From Haloferula rosea (GTDB lineage Bacteria; Verrucomicrobiota; Verrucomicrobiia; Verrucomicrobiales; Akkermansiaceae): a DNA stretch of 64,000 nucleotides. This document shows positions 27,371 through 36,809 of the stretch, piece after piece (position 1 is the stretch's first letter; each line of letters starts with the position of its first letter). Location of the stretch: positions 62,001-126,000 of the forward strand of contig NZ_JAENII010000003.1 of assembly GCF_016595525.1 (NCBI RefSeq). Reading direction: 5' to 3'. The notes beneath the pieces are model-generated. The model saw only the letters and a program-made list of their open reading frames with translations. It was not told where the DNA came from and searched no databases. The translations under genes and the position numbers were made by a program.

Positions 27371-28921
27371 CTATCCCTCACGGTGCAGGCTCACCAGGCT
27401 CACCGTGCCCTGCGGGATCCCATCGAAATAGGTCAGCGAGAACAGCCCCAGACCAATCGCGAGAACAAGCGCCGCACCGACGATTCGAGCCCGAAGAGCA
27501 AAACGAGCCTCCCCTTCCCCGTCCAGCTTCCGATCGATCGCATGTCTACCGAGGATGGCGAGGATGCCGATTCCCGACATGGCGACGGCCATCCCTGCAG
27601 AAATCGCGACGACCAGAAGGATCGCCGGACCGAGCAGATCATTGGCCATGCCGAACAGCAGGACGAGCAGAGCACCGGTACAGGGCACACTTCCGACGGC
27701 GAGCGCAAGCCAGCCGCTCATTCCCTTCGATGGTTTCTCAGCGGCTTCACACGCTGCGCACGAGTGATGATGACCATGGTCTGCATGCGAGTGAACCCGG
27801 CTCCCGGCCCGCACGGCCTTCCACAGCATCCAGCCGCCGATGAGTGCGATGAACGCGTAGCTGACAAGCTTCACGGCGCGGTAATTGGAAGGCGCGGCTC
27901 CTGTCGTTTGACGCACAGCGAAGTCCATCACCCAGACGACGATGATCGCGGAAAGGACGTGGAAAACGGCGATCTTGGTGCCCATGGCGACGCCTCGACC
28001 CAGGTTGCCGCCCTCGCCAACGAAGTAGGAAATCACGACCGCCTTGCCGTGGCCGGGGCCGAGGGTGTGGACGAGGCCGTAGAGGAAGGCCACCAGCAGG
28101 CCGGTCCACAGTGGCCCGGACGACTCGCGGTCCCGGATCGAGCTCATGGTCTTGGTGAACATCAGCGAGACCCGGGTTTGCCAGGATTGCCAGAAGCCGT
28201 GCCCCTTCATCGCCTCCGCAGGCACCTCGACCTGGGCGAGCGTGTCCGAATCGGATGCCGAGTACGGTGAGATCCGATCGGTCGTCATGGTGTAGGCGAC
28301 CTTCACGACCGCACTGCCATCGACGAGGAACAGGTTGTATTCGGCAGGCTTGAGCTCGATTTTTCCTTCGATCCACATCGGAGCGAAGGGTCCCTGATCT
28401 TCAATCCCCTCCGGAACGGTGACATGCACCATTTGGTTCGGCGGCGGAGGTGGGGTGTGGATGCAGGCACCGACCCAGGGAACGAGCAGGAACTCGACGA
28501 TCCCCTTGTTCCCACTTTGCAGCGGCAGCACGTAACCGGGGATGCGGACCTCGCTGCCGTCGATGCCGGCATCGACCTGCTCGGCGCGCCGTTTCCGGTC
28601 TTGGGCGACTCGTTCCCGTTGGGAAAGGATCCAATCGACGTCGATCCCCTCGGCCTCGAACTCGGCGACGAGTCTCTTCTCCTGCTTTGCACTCTCCCCA
28701 TCAGCATCGATCGCGTCACGCTCCCGGAGCATCCGGTAACGGGCGATCAAGCCAAGTTCATGAAGCTGCGACTCGGTCAGTTCGGCGAAGGGGTCGTCGA
28801 ACTTGACCGGATCACTCGGAAGCAAGTCCTCCCATCGGATCTCGCGCGCACCTTCCGCTGTGACCGCGGATGAGAAGACGGCGAAGCCCGCAAGGAGGAG
28901 CAGCCCGATTACCGTCGGCAT
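27371..28921 (-). CDS. DUF3299 domain fused to NicO/RcnA-like metal transporter
   Basis: A 516-residue fusion. After a signal peptide comes a periplasmic region (about 25-250) with a DUF3299 core (RIPGYVLPLQSGNKGIVEFL, then PWVGACIHTPPPPPNQMVHV). From about residue 265 there is a NicO-type nickel/cobalt transporter of six to seven helices, with VHTLGPGHGKAVVISYFVG, a His/Cys-rich loop (HSHADHGHHHSCAACEAAEK) and AVGSVPCTGALLVLLFGM. The pair of H/P-G-H-G-K and P-C-T-G motifs is typical of NicO transporters. Start overlaps the upstream amidohydrolase stop (TGATG at 28919-28923), implying translational coupling. Metal specificity and the role of DUF3299 are unknown. Confidence 0.88.
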   Translation of the reverse strand: MPTVIGLLLLAGFAVFSSAVTAEGAREIRWEDLLPSDPVKFDDPFAELTESQLHELGLIARYRMLRERDAIDADGESAKQEKRLVAEFEAEGIDVDWILSQRERVAQDRKRRAEQVDAGIDGSEVRIPGYVLPLQSGNKGIVEFLLVPWVGACIHTPPPPPNQMVHVTVPEGIEDQGPFAPMWIEGKIELKPAEYNLFLVDGSAVVKVAYTMTTDRISPYSASDSDTLAQVEVPAEAMKGHGFWQSWQTRVSLMFTKTMSSIRDRESSGPLWTGLLVAFLYGLVHTLGPGHGKAVVISYFVGEGGNLGRGVAMGTKIAVFHVLSAIIVVWVMDFAVRQTTGAAPSNYRAVKLVSYAFIALIGGWMLWKAVRAGSRVHSHADHGHHHSCAACEAAEKPSKGMSGWLALAVGSVPCTGALLVLLFGMANDLLGPAILLVVAISAGMAVAMSGIGILAILGRHAIDRKLDGEGEARFALRARIVGAALVLAIGLGLFSLTYFDGIPQGTVSLVSLHREG

Positions 28922-30315
28922 CAGTCCTTTACGGCGTTCTTGTAGATCACCCCGTCCTTCATGATCAGGTCGAAGTTCTTCTCGGGATCACCGACGAGGT
29001 CGAGGTTCTCGAGCGGATTGCCATCGACGAGGATGATGTCGGCATAGGCGCCTTCTTCGATCACCCCAATAGGCCCCAGAGGATAGGGCGTCAGCTTGCC
29101 CGAAAGCTTCAGCAGCTCGGCGTTGTCGTAGGTCGCCATCTTCAAGGCCTCGAAGGGCGTGAACCATTTCTGCAACTTCGCCAGCTGGGCACCCTGACGC
29201 TTGGCCAGGTCGGCACTGAAGAGCGTGTCGGTGCCGAAGGCGATCTTCACTCCCAGCTCCTTCGCGTGCTTGTAGACGAAGTCCGTGCCGTTGGTGACGA
29301 AATCGTATTTCTCCTTCTGGAACTCGTTCAGCGCGGGCGCATCCTCGTCGTCGAGGAAGGGCTGCATGCTGAGCCAGGTGCCCTCCTTTTTCATCCGCTT
29401 GAGCGTTTCCAGCGTGGCCATGTGGCCGTGCTCGACGCAGGCGACACCGGCATCGATCGAGTGGTTGACCGCTTCGTCGTTGATCGCGTGGGTGTGGACG
29501 TAGGTTCCCCAGTTCTCGGCCACTTCGACCGCTGCCTTCAACTCATCCAGAGTGAACTGCTTGGTGTGAATGGGGTCGTAGGCGGACGTTACACCGCCAC
29601 CCGCCATCAGTTTGATCTGCGTGGCGCCCTGCATCAGGTTCTCGCGGGTGCGTTTGATGACTTCGGGCAGGCCGTCCGCAATGTAGAACATGTTCTCCCT
29701 CTCGAACGAATGGAGGTGGCCGGTCGGAGTGGGAAGGTCCCGGGTCATGCGGAAATCCATGTGACCCGAGGTCTGCGAAATCGCAGGCCCCGATGGGAAC
29801 ACCCTCGGACCAGGGATCAAACCGTTGTTCGTGGCACGGGCGATGTCGAACATGGGCCCGGCCGCATCGCGGACGGTTGTGAATCCGCGGTAGAGCGCGT
29901 CGCGCTGCGCGACCGACGTGAGCAGGTTCCAGTAGCCCTCGTTGGTCGTCATGAGTTCGGGGATCGTGGCCGTCGCATAGACGCCGTGCCAGTGGGCGTC
30001 GATCAGCCCGGGCATCAGGGTGTGGCCCTTGGCCTCGATCTCGAAGCTCCCGTGGGGTGCTTTCAGATCGGGGGCGATCTTCTTGATTAGCTGGCCTGAG
30101 ATCAGCACGTCCGCCGTGATCAGATCAGGCTCATGGCCATTGAAGATCTTGGCGCCGCGGATGACGACATTTTCATAACGGACCGCAGGTCCATGATCAT
30201 GACCGTGAACGATTTCTCCGCCGGGCGCGAGAGCGATGGGCTCGTGGGCGTGGCCGCTTGAGGCCACCACTGCGAGGCTCATGCCCGACAGAATTGCTTT
30301 GGTTGTATTTTTCAT
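28921..30315 (-). CDS. Secreted amidohydrolase
   Basis: A 464-residue metal-dependent hydrolase with a signal peptide (MKNTTKAILSGMSLAVVAS) and a His-rich N-terminus (IVHGHDHG). The TIM-barrel motifs are in order: PGLIDAHWHG (metal His pair), an IKLMAGGG lysine segment, VHTHAIND, VEHGHMAT and the FGTDT aspartate, ending in a composite beta domain. It belongs to the imidazolonepropionase/prolidase-like amidohydrolases. The ATG at 30315 has a good Shine-Dalgarno sequence (AAAGGA, 7 bases upstream), which decides against the ATG at 30339. The substrate cannot be inferred from the sequence. Confidence 0.92.
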   Translation of the reverse strand: MKNTTKAILSGMSLAVVASSGHAHEPIALAPGGEIVHGHDHGPAVRYENVVIRGAKIFNGHEPDLITADVLISGQLIKKIAPDLKAPHGSFEIEAKGHTLMPGLIDAHWHGVYATATIPELMTTNEGYWNLLTSVAQRDALYRGFTTVRDAAGPMFDIARATNNGLIPGPRVFPSGPAISQTSGHMDFRMTRDLPTPTGHLHSFERENMFYIADGLPEVIKRTRENLMQGATQIKLMAGGGVTSAYDPIHTKQFTLDELKAAVEVAENWGTYVHTHAINDEAVNHSIDAGVACVEHGHMATLETLKRMKKEGTWLSMQPFLDDEDAPALNEFQKEKYDFVTNGTDFVYKHAKELGVKIAFGTDTLFSADLAKRQGAQLAKLQKWFTPFEALKMATYDNAELLKLSGKLTPYPLGPIGVIEEGAYADIILVDGNPLENLDLVGDPEKNFDLIMKDGVIYKNAVKD

Positions 30316-30429
30316 GGTTGGTCCTTTCGGTTTCGTCATCAGGTGCTGGTCTGATGGATGTCTGCTGCTGGAAATTCGCCAGTTTCCCGAGATGTTTTTC
30401 TCCGAAATCTTGCGTAGGGTTGGGGAGAA

Positions 30430-31938
30430 TCAGAAGTAGTAGAAGATGCCGGTCTGGACCCTCTGAGCGGTGCCGCTGCGGCCGTTGACGAGTTCCTGTT
30501 CGCCCAGAATGAGTTCGATACCGACACGGATCTGGTCGTTGAAATCGTAGATGACATTGCCGTTGAAAGCCCAGCCATTTTGGATGCTGGTGGGCGGGAG
30601 CAACCCGGTGGAACCCAGGCGTGCATAGGCGAATCCGAAGTTGCTGGAGAACTTCTCGGTCCACTCGAGGTGCAGACCGATATTGGCGTTCCAGGAGGTG
30701 ACGTTCACCACGTCTCCGGTCGGATCAAGGACGGCGTTTGGGGTGCCGGCATTGCCGAATGTGAGGATCTGGCGAGGCGCTCCCTCGCCGTAGGATCCAC
30801 CGAAGCCGAGATAGTGGGTGTTGTCATCGCTCAGGTAAATCCGGCTGCCGGTAGCGATGTTCCAGCGCAGTTCCCTGTCATCGCCCGTCGCTCCGATCCC
30901 GTCCCAGCGGTTTTCACCGACCGAGCCGCCGAGCATGATCAGTCCGTGGTCCCAGTTGTAACCGATGCGCCCGGCGAGCACGGGGAAGTTCGAACGGGAG
31001 GTGCCAGTGAGCCCGGAGGGATTGGAGATGCCGGTGTCATCGAAGTCCTCCAGCGCGACCGCCCAGTCGAAGTTGCTGTCGATTTCCTGCTCCCAGCGCA
31101 CCTGGACCGTCCGCCCGCCGAAGAGCGAGTCACCGGCGGCGAAGTCGAGGAACAGAGGCAACTGCCGTAGCTCCGTGAGGGTGGTCCAAGTCTGGCCGAC
31201 GAGCAGATTCCCGTATTGGAAGTAGGCGTGGCGAAGGCGTGGGTTGGAATCGTTGGAACCACCGAAAAAGTCGAACTCGGTGAAGAACTTGCTTTCCGGT
31301 TGGCCCGGCGAGGTGTTGCGGACCTCGAAGTTGAAGCGGGTCTCGCGCATCTGGAACTCGCTGTAGCTGCCCGGCTGGGGCGTGCCACTGACCGGGATCT
31401 GCGAAATCAGGAACTGGCTCGGGTCGCCGCTGCCGGAGAAATCATGGATCAGGTCGACCTTGGCGTAGCCGCCGAAGGAAAAGCGCCAGTCGGAGCCGAA
31501 GAGCGGCACGGACTTGAGGAAGTCTCCGTCGGTGAACTCCTCGCCACGTCCAAGACCGGCGATGGGCTGGACATCGAGGATATCCTCATCGTCCGCCTCA
31601 GGCAGAGTGGTTGGCGTGTGCTCGATCTTCGGGGTTGGAGCCACCGCCATGCCGGCCTTCGGGCCACCGTATGCGGGCGGAGGGGGCTGGGTGTTCCGGG
31701 TTGGTCTCGGAGTGGTCTCAAGCGCAGCGGGTGGCGTGGTCGCCAGAGAATCGACGAGGGTCTCAAGTCGCTCCAACTGCTGAGCCTGCTGCTGGAGACG
31801 GTTTTCCTGTTCCTCGAGCTGCTTGCGCTGGCGGGCGATCTCCTGACGGAGTGCCTCAACGTCGGTGTCCTCCGCCAGAGCCCCAATACTTACCGAAAGC
31901 ATTATGCATGGGATCAGAATCCGATGGTTCGTGGACAT
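30430..31938 (-). CDS. DcaP-like outer-membrane porin
   Basis: A 502-residue outer-membrane protein. A signal peptide (about residues 1-22) is followed by a coiled coil (EALRQEIARQRKQLEEQENR and further, to about residue 65), a proline-rich spacer and a beta-barrel beginning SDWRFSFGGYAKVDLIHDFS. The FNFEVRNTSP, FTEFDFFGG, LRHAYFQYGNLLVGQTWTTL series is the signature of DcaP-type porins, trimeric channels for dicarboxylates and similar anions. The barrel ends in YYF, a typical C-terminal Phe. The ATG at 31938 was chosen because it starts just before the signal peptide. It lies between two other envelope genes of the locus. Confidence 0.9.
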   Translation of the reverse strand: MSTNHRILIPCIMLSVSIGALAEDTDVEALRQEIARQRKQLEEQENRLQQQAQQLERLETLVDSLATTPPAALETTPRPTRNTQPPPPAYGGPKAGMAVAPTPKIEHTPTTLPEADDEDILDVQPIAGLGRGEEFTDGDFLKSVPLFGSDWRFSFGGYAKVDLIHDFSGSGDPSQFLISQIPVSGTPQPGSYSEFQMRETRFNFEVRNTSPGQPESKFFTEFDFFGGSNDSNPRLRHAYFQYGNLLVGQTWTTLTELRQLPLFLDFAAGDSLFGGRTVQVRWEQEIDSNFDWAVALEDFDDTGISNPSGLTGTSRSNFPVLAGRIGYNWDHGLIMLGGSVGENRWDGIGATGDDRELRWNIATGSRIYLSDDNTHYLGFGGSYGEGAPRQILTFGNAGTPNAVLDPTGDVVNVTSWNANIGLHLEWTEKFSSNFGFAYARLGSTGLLPPTSIQNGWAFNGNVIYDFNDQIRVGIELILGEQELVNGRSGTAQRVQTGIFYYF

Positions 31939-31972
31939 GTCGATGAGCTGGAGAAAGCGGTTCCTCGTGTGT

Positions 31973-32872
31973 CTAGTTTCCGCGGATCCACTTTTCAACG
32001 AAGTTGTTGACGACCGGAGTGACGTTGAACCCGATCATCCAGTCCGAACCGAAATTCTCGGGACGCTCGATATAGTAATTGATCTCAGCTTGGAGCTTGA
32101 CCGGAGTTTTGCCGAACATGACGGTCTTACCCACGGTCAAATTCAAGGGGATGGTCCACTCATTGCTCTTCCAGTTGTAATTCATGATGGGTGTGGTTCC
32201 CACCGTCCACCCGCCGCCCGGGAGGAAGTTCAAAAAGACCTGCATCTGCGACGTGTTAAATTCCCCGTCGCGCCAACCGGCCACGTTCCACTGGTGACTG
32301 GGGAAGATGCCGTAAACGCCCCAATCTTCGAACTTCGCCAACAGCAACTCAGGCCCAAGTCGCACCTGACCTCCGGCGATGCGGCTGTCGGTTGCGGAAG
32401 GCAGGGTGCCGACCATCCCGACAGCCCATAGGAAGCCGTTGGACTCGGTCACTCCGTATCCGATGTCGAACCCGATGTCTCCCAGAGCGGTGACGCCTTC
32501 CCAACTCGTCGTCGCGGGATCAAAAACCGGCTGCTCGAACAGTAACGGAAAAGCCGGCCTGACGAAAAGGTTCGCCTTACCACCCGATGAGGTTGGTTCG
32601 AGCGAAAAGGGAAAGACCGGTTGGAACAAGAGCGTGAAATTGTCCTGGCTCGCCGAGCCCGGGATGGTCCCATCGTAGAAACGATACTGGTTCTTGAAGG
32701 TCAGACTGGCCAGAGAGTTGTTGGGATTGGCGAGTTCGCGGGCGATCTCATCGGCGGTCTTCTCTGGAGCTGGCTCATTGACGAGCGGATAAGCCGCATT
32801 TTGCGCCCACGATCCGGTTGAGAGACCCAGGCCGATAGCGAGTGTGAAAATGGGGTGATATGGCAATTTCAT
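31973..32872 (-). CDS. Outer-membrane beta-barrel protein, probable transporter
   Basis: A 299-residue protein with a signal peptide (MKLPYHPIFTLAIGLGLSTG) followed by a repeated-strand barrel (FKNQYRFYDGTIPGSASQDN; FTLLFQPVFPFSLEP; ANLFVRPAFPLLFEQPVFDP). The closing part, VKLQAEINYYIERPENFGSD, resembles the channel-like outer-membrane proteins often called neuromedin U or phenol-degradation-type barrels, though a precise family is uncertain. The ATG at 32872 overlaps the stop of the upstream gene (ATGA), so it is translationally coupled to it. Confidence 0.8.
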   Translation of the reverse strand: MKLPYHPIFTLAIGLGLSTGSWAQNAAYPLVNEPAPEKTADEIARELANPNNSLASLTFKNQYRFYDGTIPGSASQDNFTLLFQPVFPFSLEPTSSGGKANLFVRPAFPLLFEQPVFDPATTSWEGVTALGDIGFDIGYGVTESNGFLWAVGMVGTLPSATDSRIAGGQVRLGPELLLAKFEDWGVYGIFPSHQWNVAGWRDGEFNTSQMQVFLNFLPGGGWTVGTTPIMNYNWKSNEWTIPLNLTVGKTVMFGKTPVKLQAEINYYIERPENFGSDWMIGFNVTPVVNNFVEKWIRGN

Positions 32873-33153
32873 GATGGTGCTAATTCCGCGTTTTTCGAGG
32901 GGACTGAATGTGATTCCGCATCCGCCGCTTCGACATTGATGCACTCGACCGAGATGATCGGAAGCTGGAGGTCGTAGAGGGAATTGAGGAGGCCGCTGAG
33001 CGCGGCCTGATCGATGAGGCGTCCCACCAACACACCGACCGGAGTTTCACCGTTGGCGGTGATCTCGCTGAGGTTCAGTCCATCGAGATGCCTGACGAGT
33101 TTCTCGTCAAGTTTGCCCTGAACCGTGATCCGGTAGATGGCCGGGACCGACAT
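32869..33153 (-). CDS. Small protein of unknown function
   Basis: A 94-residue soluble protein starting MSVPAIYRITVQGKLDEKLV, with a predicted alternating beta-alpha-beta pattern (IYRITVQGKL..., GETPVGVLVGRLIDQAALSG, LLNSLYDLQLPIISVECINV). The stretch VGVLVGRLIDQAALSGLLNSLYDL is typical of small sensory or ligand-binding domains of about 90 residues found beside regulators, but no family was recognised with confidence. Alternative upstream start at 33180. It overlaps the next gene by four bases and follows the MalT-like regulator by 114 bases, so it probably belongs to the same regulated locus. Confidence 0.62.
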   Translation of the reverse strand: MSVPAIYRITVQGKLDEKLVRHLDGLNLSEITANGETPVGVLVGRLIDQAALSGLLNSLYDLQLPIISVECINVEAADAESHSVPSKNAELAPS

Positions 33154-33267
33154 GTTCAGTGAGTGGCTGCTTCCGATCATCGGGTCTAGAAATACCGGAA
33201 ACCTCACCGAGGCGCATGGCCCGAAATGGTGCAAATGAGGGTGCAGGTTGGCCCCGGTTGCGCATGA

Positions 33268-36024
33268 CTACGGGAGTATCCCCAGTCCCGACGCTTTGGC
33301 GACCGCCTCTTTACGGCCATGCACACCCAGTTTCCCGTAGATGTTGCTGAGGTGGCGCTTCACCGTTACCGGAGAGATGAAGAGCTTGTCCGCGATCTCC
33401 CGGTTGTTGTGGCGCTTCGAGACATGGATGAGGATCTCGTATTCCCGCTTGGAGAGCGCGTCAACGAATGAGCCAGCCGGTGGCTTGGGAACGTCAACCA
33501 CCATAACCGTGCCCGAACTCGCCGACGGAACCGACTTTGCACGCACGATGCTCCCGATGTAGGCGATCCCCTCCTCGTCGAGTTCGAGCCTTTGGAGCAG
33601 GCTCAAGAGGGCGGGCACAGTGGCCGCGATATCGGCGAAGACACGGACTGCTCCGCCGGGCTGGGCGAGGCGCAGGGCCTCCCGTAGGTTCGCGAGAGCC
33701 CAATCGCCTTGACCCCTTGCATCATGCCAGAGAGCGCGCAGGACAAGCAGCTCGAAGTGGGCAGCCACCGAGTTCATCTCAGCCGCCGTGCTCACGGTCC
33801 TTTCGAGAATCTCACCCGCTTTCTGCAAACTCTCTGCGGTATTGCTCGCCAGCAGGATCTGCACGGGGATGCCGGCGAAATCGTCGAGCAGATTCGCACC
33901 GAAGGGCTGTGTGCCGTGGGAGTCCACCCAGGCAAGCGCTTCACAGAGGCGTCCTTCCCGCAGAGCAACGAGGGCTTTCGTCGATTCGTAGCAGAAGACG
34001 GCTCGGGGAGCTTTGTGGCGATGCAGAAATTGGTTCATCGGCCCGAGCAGTTCCCGCGCTTCCCCAACCAGGCCCCGGGCTAGCCGGATCATCACCTCCA
34101 GTCGCCGATGGAGAAGGAAGTCCTGGGGGTTGGCGAGCAGAGCATCGTCGTCCCGCTCCGCACAAAATCCCGCCGCTTCTTCGAGGTGGTTCAGCTCATA
34201 GCTCGCCCATGCGGACTGAAGTCGCGCGTTGACGGCATAGACCCGGAACCCGTGTTCCCGGCAGTGGTCAAAGAAGGGTCCGGCGCACTCGCTAAGGCGG
34301 CGAGCGTCTCCAAGGTGGAAATTCAGGTGACACTCGGAGTGGAAGGTTTCCGGATACGGCGCCCCAGCCTCCTCCAGATCCCACCGAATCCGCTCGATCG
34401 AACCTCGGGCCAAGGCAACATCACCAAGCGCTCGGTAGGCATTACTGAGCGGCAGGCACAGCAATCCGCGCAATTCAGTCTCCTCCGGCCACAATTGATC
34501 GAGTATGCCCTCAACGAGAGCCACGATCTTCTCCCACTTCTTCTGCGCGGCCAAATCGAAGGTTCGTGTCCATACCAAGACTCCGCGGAGATAAAGACCC
34601 AGCCTCGCATCCCCATCGAATCCCGCGAGGGCTTCTTCAAGACGATCGGCCGTTTCACGTGCTTCCGCCATGCGGACGGCTTGGGTCAACTGAATGCAGC
34701 GTTCGCCCAGCAGCACCGGGTGGGACTCGACTACCGACGGCGGAACCTTTGAGAACCAACGCCGGATCCGGGCTCCGTCGGGGGGATTCTCCAGATTCGA
34801 GATCTGCTCGACCAGGAGCTTGCTCACCCCCTCGAGATCATCGGCCTTGAGGAAATGATCAATCGCTTCGGCGATCAGCTTTTGGGAAGCAAACCACATC
34901 GCCACGCGCCGATGAATAGCTCGGACTTCCTCCGACGAGTGGCGCGTCTTCAACTCGGCCCACAGCGCATTCTGGAACAAGTGATGGAAACGGAACCAAC
35001 CGCTTTGCCTGTCGAGGGGGATCACGAAGAGATCGGAGGCCAACAGCCAATCGAGGAAGTCCTGCCCTTCCAGCCCCGGAAACAGCGCGGCGCACAAATC
35101 GAGGTTGAAGCGATCCACCACCGATAACCTGAGCATGGCCGCCAGTCGTTCATCATCGATTTGGTCGAAGATCCCCTCAATCAGGAAGTTGCTGATCAAG
35201 GCTGGCGCCGAAGGAATCCTGCTTGTGAATTCCGCGACTTCCTCGGCATCGCGCAGCGCCAAGGCGAGCAGGCGGAGGGCCACCGGCCAGCCATCGAGGC
35301 GCCGGAGGGCCAGATCCATCAGCTTTGCCGGATCGGTCACCGGAAAGTTGGCTTCCACGAAGGTGCCGACCTCCTCCTCGCTGAATCGGAGGTCACCAAG
35401 GCGGATCTCGTTCATGTGACCCTGCCTGCGATGGCGATTCAGGAGGATCGGTGGGTCCCGACGAGTGACGAGGACCAGATGGAAGTTGGAAGGAGGTCGG
35501 GCAAGGAACCGATCCAGGAGGTCGCGGATTCCTTGGTGGCTCAGGAAGTGGAAGTCGTCCACGACCAGATGCATGCGGCTTTCCATCTTCAGCAACTCGT
35601 TGCTGAACAGGCGAACGACATCGTCGACATCGGGGAGGTCGTCCAAGCTCGCAAGTCTGGCGGACTCTTCGCACGCGCCCGGTAAAGCAACCTGGATCGC
35701 ACTGACTACATGGAGGAAAAATGCCTCGGGATTGTTGTCGGCCGGGTCAGCTGAGTACCAGGCTGTCCTTTCGGAGGGATCGAAACTTGCCATCCACTGA
35801 CTGACCAGCGTGCTCTTGCCATATCCTGCGGGGGCGGAGACCAGAGTGAGCGGTACCTTCTTTCCCTCATCCAGTCGGGCCAGCAATCTTGGTCGAGCGA
35901 TGACATCGTGAGGCAGTTCCGGCCGGAAGAGCTTGGTGAGAACGACTCTGGATTCGATGGGCAATGCGTCTCGAGTGTATGGTTCGCGGTAGCTAAACTC
36001 CGAGCCCGTCCGGCGACAAGTCAT
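33268..36024 (-). CDS. MalT-like LuxR-family ATP-dependent transcriptional activator
   Basis: A 918-residue STAND-type regulator. The NTPase begins at residue 32 with a Walker A motif APAGYGKST (64-72), and the Walker B stretch lies near LVVDDFHFLSH. A long helical-repeat sensor region follows, and the C-terminus carries a LuxR-type DNA-binding domain (LSKREYEILIHVSKRHNNRE; ISPVTVKRHLSNIYGKLGVH). MalT-type activators bind ligand and ATP, oligomerise and recruit RNA polymerase. It lies just upstream of the porin, amidohydrolase and transporter genes on the same strand, so they are its likely targets. The 209 bases before its start (36025-36233) hold no gene. Confidence 0.95.
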   Translation of the reverse strand: MTCRRTGSEFSYREPYTRDALPIESRVVLTKLFRPELPHDVIARPRLLARLDEGKKVPLTLVSAPAGYGKSTLVSQWMASFDPSERTAWYSADPADNNPEAFFLHVVSAIQVALPGACEESARLASLDDLPDVDDVVRLFSNELLKMESRMHLVVDDFHFLSHQGIRDLLDRFLARPPSNFHLVLVTRRDPPILLNRHRRQGHMNEIRLGDLRFSEEEVGTFVEANFPVTDPAKLMDLALRRLDGWPVALRLLALALRDAEEVAEFTSRIPSAPALISNFLIEGIFDQIDDERLAAMLRLSVVDRFNLDLCAALFPGLEGQDFLDWLLASDLFVIPLDRQSGWFRFHHLFQNALWAELKTRHSSEEVRAIHRRVAMWFASQKLIAEAIDHFLKADDLEGVSKLLVEQISNLENPPDGARIRRWFSKVPPSVVESHPVLLGERCIQLTQAVRMAEARETADRLEEALAGFDGDARLGLYLRGVLVWTRTFDLAAQKKWEKIVALVEGILDQLWPEETELRGLLCLPLSNAYRALGDVALARGSIERIRWDLEEAGAPYPETFHSECHLNFHLGDARRLSECAGPFFDHCREHGFRVYAVNARLQSAWASYELNHLEEAAGFCAERDDDALLANPQDFLLHRRLEVMIRLARGLVGEARELLGPMNQFLHRHKAPRAVFCYESTKALVALREGRLCEALAWVDSHGTQPFGANLLDDFAGIPVQILLASNTAESLQKAGEILERTVSTAAEMNSVAAHFELLVLRALWHDARGQGDWALANLREALRLAQPGGAVRVFADIAATVPALLSLLQRLELDEEGIAYIGSIVRAKSVPSASSGTVMVVDVPKPPAGSFVDALSKREYEILIHVSKRHNNREIADKLFISPVTVKRHLSNIYGKLGVHGRKEAVAKASGLGILP

Positions 36025-36233
36025 TAGCCCGAGGATGACCTTCTATTCGTCAGGAGTTGGTCAGCATGGGATCAGTGCCGAAGTTCAAACACCCAGCCCT
36101 GATCCACGCGCAACACGCACGCGTCCCCCATCGACTGCAACGGCTCCATCGGATTCGGCTGGGGAGATCCTGATGCCGTCGTTGCACGCACAACAAGATC
36201 CAACAAATGATGGCAGGCAGCCACGCCCTCGAC

Positions 36234-36710
36234 CTACACGGTCTTCTTGGAAATCGAGCGGGCGTGCTTCCACCCCGGGATGGCGCGGAAGACGAAATAG
36301 GTGGCCAGGACCAGCACGACATCGGTCGGCGTCCATAGAATCACGGGAAACCAGTATTCGCCCCACGGGAGTTTCCCGAATGGAGACAGCCAGTTGATCC
36401 CACCCGCGATGGCATCGCAGAATAGATGAAACAGATAGGCCAGTGATCCCGCCAGCACGAGACGCTTGGGACATCGGTCCTTCCAGACAATTGCCACCAG
36501 GATGAGCACCAGCGTCATTCCGACCCACGCGGGCAAACCGTGCGACCAACTCGTCTGCCGGGCTGTCAGCGTCAGATGAGGATCGAGCAGGTCCGGCGCG
36601 GCCCCGCACAGACCGACCACCACCAACTGCTTGCCGGAAAGCCTCCCTTTCCCCCGCAGGCACGCATGCGCGATGAGCAGCGGGGCCAGTCCATGGGTGA
36701 CGGTATTCAC
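36234..36710 (-). CDS. YdjM-like membrane-bound metal-dependent hydrolase
   Basis: A 158-residue inner-membrane protein of the YdjM/LexA-regulated hydrolase family (PF04307). It starts MNTVTHGLAPLLIAHACL, with a H-G motif in the first helix, then APDLLDPHLTLTARQTSWSH and a later SLAYLFHLFCDAIAGGINWL helix; the His and Asp residues of these segments are the family's metal-binding positions. It has four to five helices. The physiological substrate is not known for the family. It is a separate unit from the LuxR gene. Confidence 0.87.
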   Translation of the reverse strand: MNTVTHGLAPLLIAHACLRGKGRLSGKQLVVVGLCGAAPDLLDPHLTLTARQTSWSHGLPAWVGMTLVLILVAIVWKDRCPKRLVLAGSLAYLFHLFCDAIAGGINWLSPFGKLPWGEYWFPVILWTPTDVVLVLATYFVFRAIPGWKHARSISKKTV

Positions 36711-36809
36711 CCGTTCATTTCAACGGATTACCAAGCCCTGTCGAGTTCTCTCGAACCTCATGTCATACGGCCTTCGCGCGGAAGAATGGCAGGACACGGT
36801 TCGCTCCCG

